A DNA stretch of 64,000 nucleotides. Source: Dermacentor variabilis (Eukaryota; Arthropoda; Arachnida; Ixodida; Ixodidae). The notes below the pieces were generated by a model. That model saw only the letters and a program-made list of their open reading frames with translations, was not told where the DNA came from and ran no database searches. The stretch's first letter is position 1, and every line of letters begins with the position of its first letter. This document shows, one piece after another, positions 56,283-64,000 of the stretch. The stretch lies in contig NC_134573.1 in the NCBI RefSeq assembly GCF_050947875.1, forward strand, positions 36,519,115 to 36,583,114, written 5' to 3'. A program made the position numbers and the translations under genes.

Positions 56283-56617
56283 CTAATTACATAATTAAAC
56301 ATAATTAATCAGCTTCTCAAATAATGTAGTTAGATGAACAGTGTCAATAAGGAAATTGTAGAGCAACATGCAAAACCCCCGATACAACTTGCTGGTGCTC
56401 GATACGTGCCACATAAAAGAGTTTTTTGCGATCGTGAAAGTACACCGTAAATAGATCCAATATCGCCGCGCGTGACTGGCCGCTCGAGGAACTCTGCGTG
56501 TATGCGCGTGCTTTTTTTTTTCACTTTCGGAAAAACGGTTTTATGTACGACGTATTGAGCAGCAGAAAGTTGTAGCAAGAAAATTTCGTGCAGCTCTTCA
56601 CATTTTTTCATTGACAA
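56283..56617. mobile_element. Hairpin MITE, copy 2
   Basis: Related along its length to 20567-20938: 'gtgtcaataaggaaattgta', 'acataaaagagttttttgcg' and 'tttttcattgaca'. The right arm is cut short where a SINE relic begins. Confidence 0.78.
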
Positions 56618-56700
56618 TTCATCGAAATGCGGCCTCTAGGGTCGGGAACTAAACCCGGGACGGTGTGCTTAGGTACCTACTCAAGAACATGCCGCACATG
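56618..56700 (-). mobile_element. SINE relic (head/core)
   Basis: 'tcatcgaaatgcggcctctagggtcgggaactaaacccgggac' parallels the core and B-box side of the main SINE, strongly decayed. Confidence 0.6.
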
Positions 56701-56805
56701 TGGATGTTCTTCAAAGACATCGATCAGGGACCTGCCTGTTCGGTAAACCGGCCCGCCTCTTCCCTGCTGCCGTTGTAACTGTGGCTGCGTTTACATCAAC
56801 ACCGC

Positions 56806-56905
56806 AGAAGTGGGTTGAGTGACAAGTGGGTTGAGTTGTCAGTCAGTTGAATGACAGGTTGAGTGACAGTCAGGTTGAGTGACAGTCAGTTGAGTGATAA
56901 GACAG
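56806..56905 (+). repeat. Short tandem repeat (GACAGTCAGTTGAGT type)
   Basis: Five or six diverged copies of about 15-20 bp, each with GTTGAGTGACA. Confidence 0.75.
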
Positions 56906-57459
56906 CACGGCTGGACAGCTTTTACGTGAACTTCTAACTGACAGGTCAAGCTTGTTGCAACAGCCCGCGTCGAGGCCATAGATGAGACAACGTGTCCGGG
57001 TAATCGATGCGCTGACTTCGAACCACTGATCTGACTCGTCCGTGTTTATGCGTGTGAGCTTCAAACGCATGCGCCTCCTCATCCTACCTCGTGCAGGCTG
57101 GCTGGCTCGTACCGAATCGACGCTTGTTCATCCGACCGGCTAGCGTTTACGTGAGCGGGACAAGCAAATGTCGGCACGATAAGTGAAGCCTATTCACTTA
57201 TGTCGGGTTCATTTAAACAAGCTGTAGTTTTTTTTCCTGTTTGTCAATCGAAAGCTTGCGCAACGCGGCTGTCGGCATCATCCTGTGGTAAGAGGAAAAA
57301 AGAAATAACAGGGGTTTACGCTAAGCCGCCCTTCTGTGTCACAGTGGGTTGGACCGCGAGCTGCACATCGCGGTTATTCCTGCGTCATGAGTGCCGAAAT
57401 TGGATTTTGTTGGTTATTCGTCATGGCTATAAGCGCAGCACGAAGAATACGTACACGAG

Positions 57460-57462
<3 letters not shown>

Positions 57463-57532
<70 letters not shown>
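57463..57532. repeat. (CA)n-(AT)n microsatellite, left flank of RTE copy B
   Basis: ACACAC... followed by ATATAT... up to 57532, where the RTE begins. The (AT)n continues on the far side at 60690. Confidence 0.97.
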
Positions 57533-57534
<2 letters not shown>

Positions 57535-57559
57535 TCGGCAACGTGGCTACGCCCACTGC

Positions 57560-59667
57560 ATGGCACAGGCCTCTCCCATACTTCTCCAAATACCCCGGCC
57601 ATGTGTTAATTGTGGTCATGTTGTCCCTGCAAACGTCCACCTAACTTTCTCCCGCCCTCTGCTACGCTTCCCTTCCCTTGGCATCCAGTCCGTAAACCTT
57701 AATGATCATCGGTTATCTTCCCTCTTCATTACATGTCCTGCCCATGTCCATTTCCTTTTCTTGATTTCAACTAAGATGTCATTACCTCGCGCTTGTTGCC
57801 TCACCCAATCTGCTCTCTTCTTATCCCTTAACGTTACACCCATCATTCTTCTGTCCATAGCTCGTTGCGTAGTCCTCAGTTATAGTAGAACCTTTTTTGT
57901 AAGCTTCCTGGTTTCTGTCCCGTAGGTGAGTACTTGTAAGACACAGCTGTTATATACTTTTCTCTTGTGGGACAATGGCAATCAGCTGTTCATGATCTGA
58001 GTGTGCCTGCCAAACGCACCCCAGCCCATTCTTATTCTTCCGTTATTTCAAGGTCATGATCCGGATCCGCGGTCACTACCTGCCCTAAGTAGGTGTATTC
58101 CCTTACCACTCCCAGTGCTCCACTACCTATCTTAAGCTGCTGTTCTCCGAGACTGTTAAATAGTACTTTAGTTTTCCGCAGATTCATGTTGAGACCCACC
58201 CTTTTGCTTTGCCTCTCCAGGTCATGTGAGCATGCATTGTAATTGGTCTCCCCAGTTACTAAGCAAGGAAATATCAGCAGCGAATCGCAAGTTACTAAGG
58301 TATTCTCCATTAACTTGTATCCCCAATTCTTCCGAATCCAAGTCCCTGAAAACCTCCTCTAAACACGCTGTGAATATCTTTGGAGCGATCGTATCTCTCT
58401 GTCTGACACCCTTCTTTATTGGGATTTTGTTGCTTTCTTTATGGAGGACTGCGGTGGCTGTGGAACTGATATATATATCTTGCGGTATTTTTACATCAGG
58501 CCCCTGTACACCCTGATTCCGTAATGCCTGCATGACTGTAGAGGTTTCGACTGAATCAAACGTTTTCTCGTAAACAATGAAAGATACGTATGAGGGTTGG
58601 TTATATTCCGCACAATTCTCTATCATCTGATTGACAGTGTGAATATGGTCTATTGTTGAGTAGCGTTTGCGGAATCCCGCCTGGTCCTTTTGTTGACAGA
58701 AGTCTACGGTGTTCCTGATTCTATTTGCGATTACCCTAGTAAATATTTTGGAAGCAACGGACGGTAAGCTGATCGGTCCATAATTTATCAAGTCTATGGC
58801 GTCCCCTTTCTTATGGATTAAGATTATGTTGGCGTTCCAAGATTACGGTACGCTCGAGGTCATGATGCATTGCGTATACAGGGTGGCCAGTTTTTCTGGA
58901 ACAATCTGCCCGCATCCTTCAACAAATCTGCTGTAACCTGGTCCTTCCCAGCTGCCTTCCCCCTTTGCATAGCTCCCAAGGCTTTCTTTACTTCCTCCGG
59001 CGTTACTTGTTGGATGTGAAATTCCTGTAGAATATTCCCTCTTCTATTATCACCGTGGGTGTCACTGGTACTGTATAAATCTGTATAGAACTCCTCAGCC
59101 ACTTGGATTATCTTTTCCATAGTAGTGATGATATTGCCGGCTTTGTCTCTTTACGCATACATACGGATTCTTGCCTACTCCTAGTTTCTTCTTCACTGCT
59201 TTTAGGCTTCCTCCGTTCCTGAGAGCATGTTCAATTCTATCCATATTATACTTCCGCATGTCAGCTACCTTACGCTTATTGATTAACTTGGAAAGTTCTG
59301 CCAGCTCTATTCTATCTGTGCGGTTAGAGGCTTTCATACATTTTCGTTTCTTAATCAGATATTTCGTCTCCTGCGAGAGCTCACCGGTTTCCTGTCCAAC
59401 GATGTTACCACCGACTTGTTTTGCACACTCCTTAATGATGCCCGTAAGATTGTCGTTCATTGCTTCAACACTAAGGCCCTCTTTCTGAGTTAAAGCCGAG
59501 TACCTCTTCTGTAGCTTGATCCGGAATACCTCTACGTTCCCTCTTACCTCTAAATCATTGTCCGGCTTGTTATGTACAAGTTTCTTCTGTTCGCTCCTCA
59601 AGTATAGGCTAGATCGATATCTTATCATCCTATGGTCACTCCAGCGCACCTTGCGGAGTACGTCCAC
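57560..59667 (-). pseudogene. RTE copy B linker and reverse transcriptase
   Basis: The linker (59095-59667) reads VRWSDHRMIRYRSS, the endonuclease end, then ETGELSQETKYLIKKRK. RT follows in other frames: EEVKKALGAMQRGKAAGKDQ (58860-59120), YGPISLPSVASKIFTRV, motif A changed to FIVYEKTFDSVET (catalytic Asp to Val), GVRQRDTIAPKIFT and the catalytic box LRFAADIS (FADD to FAAD). Both RT active-site motifs are thus damaged. Further frameshifts lie near 58250, 58830 and 59110. Confidence 0.9.
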
Positions 59668-59710
59668 ATCTTGTATGATGCCAGGGGTAGCGCAGAGTAT
59701 TAAGATTATA

Positions 59711-60491
59711 TCATTTCCAGTCTCGCCATTGGGGGTCCCTCCACGTCAACTTTTGGTTATCTTGCTTGCGGAAGAAGGTGTTCATTATTCGCAAATTATT
59801 CCGTTCTGCAAACTCTACTAATAACTCTCCCCTGCTATTCCTATAACCTATGCCATATTCCCCGACTGACTTGTCTCCAGCCTGCTTCTTGCCTATCCTG
59901 GCATTGAAGTCACCCATTGGTATAGTGTATTTTGTTTTGACTTTACCCATCGCCGATTCTACGTTTTCATAGAGGCTTTCGACTTCCTCATGATCATGAC
60001 TGGATGTAGGCGCGTAGACCTGTACGAACTTTAATTTGTACCTCTTACAAAGTTTCACAACAAGACCTACCACCATCTCATTATTGGTATAGAATTCCTG
60101 TATGTTACCAGCTATATGCTTATTAATCAGGAATCCGACTCGTAGTTTTCGTCTCTCCGCTAATCCCCGGTGCACAGGACGTGCCTGCTCTTTTGCATTG
60201 TATATGCTTCATTTGTCCTCCTAACCTCACTGTGCCCTATTATATCCAATAGAATGCCTGCAATTCCTCCAATAGCACTGCTAGACTCGCCTCACTATAT
60301 ATCGTTCTAGCGTTAAATATGGCCAGGTTCAGATTCCAATGGCGGCCTGCCCGGATCCAGAGATTCTTAGCAGCCTCTGCTGCGTCACAGGTCTGACCGC
60401 CACCGTCGTCAGTTGCTTCGCAGCTTCTGGGAACTGAGGGCGGGCGTTTGATTGTTGTATTCATGTAGTAGATTGTGCCCAAGTGCTGCAC
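59711..60491 (-). pseudogene. RTE copy B endonuclease
   Basis: Endonuclease in two frames: LAIFNARTIYSEASLAVLLEEL (60240-60491), then ERRKLRVGFLINKHIAGNIQ, FVQVYAPTSS, PMGDFNARIGKKQ, SRGELLVEFAERNNLRIMNTF-type and TWRDPQW (59711-60175). A frameshift lies near 60200. The GDFN metal-binding motif is intact. Confidence 0.88.
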
Positions 60492-60612
60492 CAGGTTGGC
60501 TAATCCTGCTCTGGTGAGAGAGTGCTTTACCGGTCCTGGTCACCGGGATCAGGCCGCACTCCAGGCCTGTTTATGCAATGTGATCAACACGCTGATATTT
60601 TTCCGGTGGTAA

Positions 60613-61533
<921 letters not shown>

Positions 61534-61690
61534 GTGGCTTGAGCATCTCAGTCTCTAAAATGGGGATGCGTACGGGATTCAAGTCCCTGCCGCGGCGGCT
61601 GCATGTCGATGTGGGCGGAATTCTGGGAACGCTCTTGTATGTTCAAGTAAGTGTTCGGTGAAAGAATTCCATGTAGCATTTAAAGTAAAG
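61534..61690 (+). mobile_element. tRNA-derived SINE relic
   Basis: 'ccacggtggtggcttgagcatctcagtc', then 'cgggattcaagtccc' (B-box) and 'gcggcggctgcatgtcgatgtgggcgg' parallel the main SINE head and core. The body is decayed and no TSD was seen. Confidence 0.75.
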
Positions 61691-61797
61691 CGTCAATGGT
61701 GACAGCTCCGTTTGTCGAGTGGATATTTTCATCCCTTAAACCCAATCTGCGTGATTCACAATGTTTTGAGTCAATCTAAAGCGCATTTACATTTCAG

Positions 61798-61981
61798 GCG
61801 CACTGCTTCTGAAGCAATGCAGGAGGCCTTACACTTTATGCCTTCTGCAGATCGACTTCAACAACGCATGAGCACAGCACCAAGTCTCGTAGCAGAAAGC
61901 GTCGAACAGGAGCAGACGAGCGGTCCCACGGATGAAGAAATGTCGCATAAGTGCCATATGCCCTCGGAAGAGCGCTTCGAA
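61798..61981 (+). CDS. Candidate internal exon of an unknown host gene
   Basis: A 184-nt open segment is bounded by a good acceptor (TTACATTTCAG, ending 61797) and a near-consensus donor (GAA/GTAAGT from 61982). The frame that begins at the second base is open throughout, giving 61 codons (from RTASEAMQEA through TSGPTDEEMSHKCHM to EERFE). It is rich in Glu, Ser and Met and unlike any transposon protein I recognise. No neighbouring exon was identified in the window. It could be chance: splice-like sites are common. Confidence 0.4.
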
Positions 61982-62280
61982 GTAAGTGTCACCAGGCGCA
62001 TGCACGAAAGCATGGAAGTCATTGCTGTATACCCACTCGGAAGATGTGGGCACCGCAGTAGTGTGAACTATTCAGTGATATCAGTAAAAATCATCATTAT
62101 TCCTTGGGAACCCTTCAGTGAATTTGGGATTTGTTTAAAATAATTATCATTCACCTTATCGAAGACTTGTGCCTCTCATGTCCATGAGATATAACAGCAG
62201 CGCGCTGTGGTTTATTCAAAATTTGCGGTGCATAAGCAGCACAGAAGCGAAATTACGGGCAGGAAAAAAAAAAAGCTAGT

Positions 62281-63470
62281 TTGAGCGCGTGCGAAAAGTA
62301 CAAGAAATGTAATACAGAGTACCAGTCACTCCTAAAATTCTGGCGCATCATAAACCCTAGCTTTCATCCCGACGTTCTCCTTACTGGAAATCACGGCGTC
62401 GTAAATGATGGATCTCAATGTGCTCAGATTTTTAAGGAAACCTTGTCATTAGTTTTTACCAACAAAGATATAAGCTCTTCTCCCTAATTAAATATATTTG
62501 ATGATATTGGCATGCCCGAAATAGTTATTATTGAAGCTGGTATCTTAGCTTTGTTAACCTCAAAATTAATAGTTGTTCGGATCACCTTGGATTTAACAGT
62601 AAGATAGTAAAGAGTACGTCACCAAGCATTTGTTCTATCTTGTCCTGTCGGTTTTCACAATCATTATCAAACGGACAAATTCCCAACGACTGGCAGGTAG
62701 CGCAAGTAATACCAATATTCAAGTCAGGCGAGCGTTCTTTCCCTCTCATGTCATTCGCAGCCAAGTAATTAGCTACCTCGAAGATAATAACGTTATTTTC
62801 AAATAGTACGGCTTCAGCAAGGGTTTCTTCATGTGACACTCGATTCGCTGGCTTTGTTAATGCCTTACATTTATCACTTGACCCGGGCTTTCAGTCTGAC
62901 ATAGTATTTCAGGATTTTTGAAAGACTTTTGATCGGGTTCCTCACCACAGCCTTCTACTGAAACTAGCACAACTTAACATCGACCCTGGTGTGCTCGGCT
63001 GGATCGAACACTTTCTATTGTCAAGAACTCAGTTTACCTCTGTTAAATATTCTAACTCATCTCCTGCTCACGTCATATCTGGTGTGCTCCAAGGAAGCGT
63101 GCTCAGCCCCTTGCTTTTTCTAATATATAATAATTATTTGCCTACTTGCGTAGGGTCCAGAGTGAGACTCTTTCCTGATGATTGCGCAATTTACCGTAAC
63201 ATTACCAGTGACACTGACCGCCAATACTTACGAACTCTCCTCGGTGCAGTAGGCACATGATGCTCATCTTGGTTAATGGCCCTTACCGTTTCTAAAACAA
63301 AACATATATGTTTAACTCGTTGTACACGTCGTATTCCAAGAACTTACATCCTTAATAGCGATACTGTAGGATTAACAACTCATAAATACGTTGGGGTGCA
63401 CTTTCAGTCTGACTTAACATGGCCATCACCACATCGACCTCACCCTTGTGTCTGCTAGCCGCTCACTTGG
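62281..63470 (+). pseudogene. CR1/L2-group LINE 'F' RT fragment
   Basis: Plus-strand relic of a LINE RT. The pre-RT region reads SLLKFWRIINPSFHPDVLL and SQCAQIFKETLSLVFTNK (62281-62487). After a decayed stretch, motif A is seen near 62920 (FQDF-stop-KTFDRVPHHSLLLKL). Then come VLGWIEHFLLSRTQFTSV, GVLQGSVLSPLLFLIYNN and a catalytic box FPDD (62991-63260). In a new frame there is THKYVGVHFQSDLTW. It ends near 63470 without a 3' tail. Numerous stops. It is closest in layout to LINE A, but diverged. Confidence 0.85.
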
Positions 63471-63867
63471 TTTTCTTACACGTACAGTCGTCAGCACGTC
63501 TGTCTAGAGCGCTGGAAAGGGCCGCTTTTTCTGCTCGTGCGACGCCTACCGATAACACTCGGTTCGATATACCTGCACCTGAGCATGCGCCGTTTCACTG
63601 GTACACTGCCTGCTGCTTTATGGCCGCTTCGGTTCACAGCCGCGATTGCTAACGATCACCGGTGAAGGCGATGCAAGCCGCAATAGCGAGGTCCAGATAA
63701 CACGTCTAGGAAAATTTTTTCATGCTGGAACTTTGACGCCCATTATTTTCTTTGTCTATACATGCCCGCTTTTCGATGCGCAAACGCATTACTGCGCACT
63801 TGCAGTAGCTAGCAATGCATTTAAAAGCCATGTGCGGTTTCGAAAACGCTGCATATGGGTATCAACG
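63471..63867. other. Unassigned; probable 5' region of the Tc1-like element
   Basis: No ORF with a motif. If the transposase at 63868 is real, its terminal inverted repeat should lie here, but its partner is outside the window. Confidence 0.35.
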
Positions 63868-64000
63868 ATGGCTCCGCGCTTGACGCTGCCGGAAAAGAAA
63901 GCCATCTGCCTAATGGGACGAACGATGTCTCAAAGAGCGATATGTGCAGCAGCAGGGCGTCCCATGGCGACAGTGAATAGAGTTCTGCAGGCCTATTGCA
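63868..64000 (+). CDS. Tc1/mariner-type transposase, N-terminus (cut by window end)
   Basis: The ATG at 63868 opens MAPRLTLPEKKAICLMG, then MSQRAICAAAGRP and MATVNRVLQAY. That is the pattern of the first helix-turn-helix of a Tc1-like transposase (acidic/basic helix, SQR-IA-x-x-GRS, TV-x-x-I). The frame is open for 44 codons to the window end. The catalytic DDE domain would lie beyond 64000, so activity cannot be judged. Confidence 0.6.
   Translation, partial: MAPRLTLPEKKAICLMGRTMSQRAICAAAGRPMATVNRVLQAYC

Noticed and set aside
57414..57640. Minus-strand ORFs with Val-Cys and Tyr-Ile runs
   Set aside because: Translation of (CA)n/(AT)n repeats.

Overview
This 64-kb window is animal nuclear DNA made almost entirely of transposable elements, most of them broken and nested in one another. 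No intact host gene is visible. The SINE, CR1/L2-group LINE, RTE-type LINE and Ty3/gypsy families resemble those I associate with hard ticks (Ixodidae). I had no database, so the host assignment is inference.

Layout. 0.5-1.0 kb holds SINE relics. 1.66-10.6 kb is a nearly complete CR1/L2-group LINE on the minus strand. Its ORF1 begins with a 2A-like GDVELNPGP peptide, and ORF2 is damaged only by in-frame stops. A young Ty3/gypsy element (5257-9781) with apparently identical LTRs, a 5-bp target-site duplication (TSD) and an open 1289-codon gag-pol cuts the LINE in two. 10.6-17.5 kb is mostly unrecognised, with a hairpin MITE, a promoter-like block, a possible Helitron relic and a 36-bp SINE stub. 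17.8-19.2 kb is a dead mariner with intact ends. 19.5-21.3 kb holds two MITE-like elements and a SINE. 23.9-24.5 kb is a 78-bp tandem repeat.

From 25.7 to 54.7 kb there is a nested stack. Gypsy-Y is split by gypsy-Z. Z is split inside its integrase by a foldback-type element (30479-48048) whose two arms are inverted copies built of roughly 135-bp repeats, each carrying a pair of CACGTG motifs. The foldback right arm was hit by three CR1/L2-group LINEs. One of these was hit by an RTE LINE broken by a twin-priming-type inversion. That RTE unit encloses a 1239-bp x 3.2 tandem array and a later SINE.

54.7-64 kb holds a GIY-YIG-domain ORF, a second MITE copy, a near-full-length RTE inserted in an (AT)n tract, a candidate host exon (61798-61981), another LINE pseudogene and the start of a Tc1-like transposase cut by the window end.

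The elements do not form a pathway. They record an insertion chronology. The most notable items are the foldback element with E-box-bearing arms, the 2A-bearing LINE, the RTE inversion enclosing a tandem array, and the young gypsy copy.
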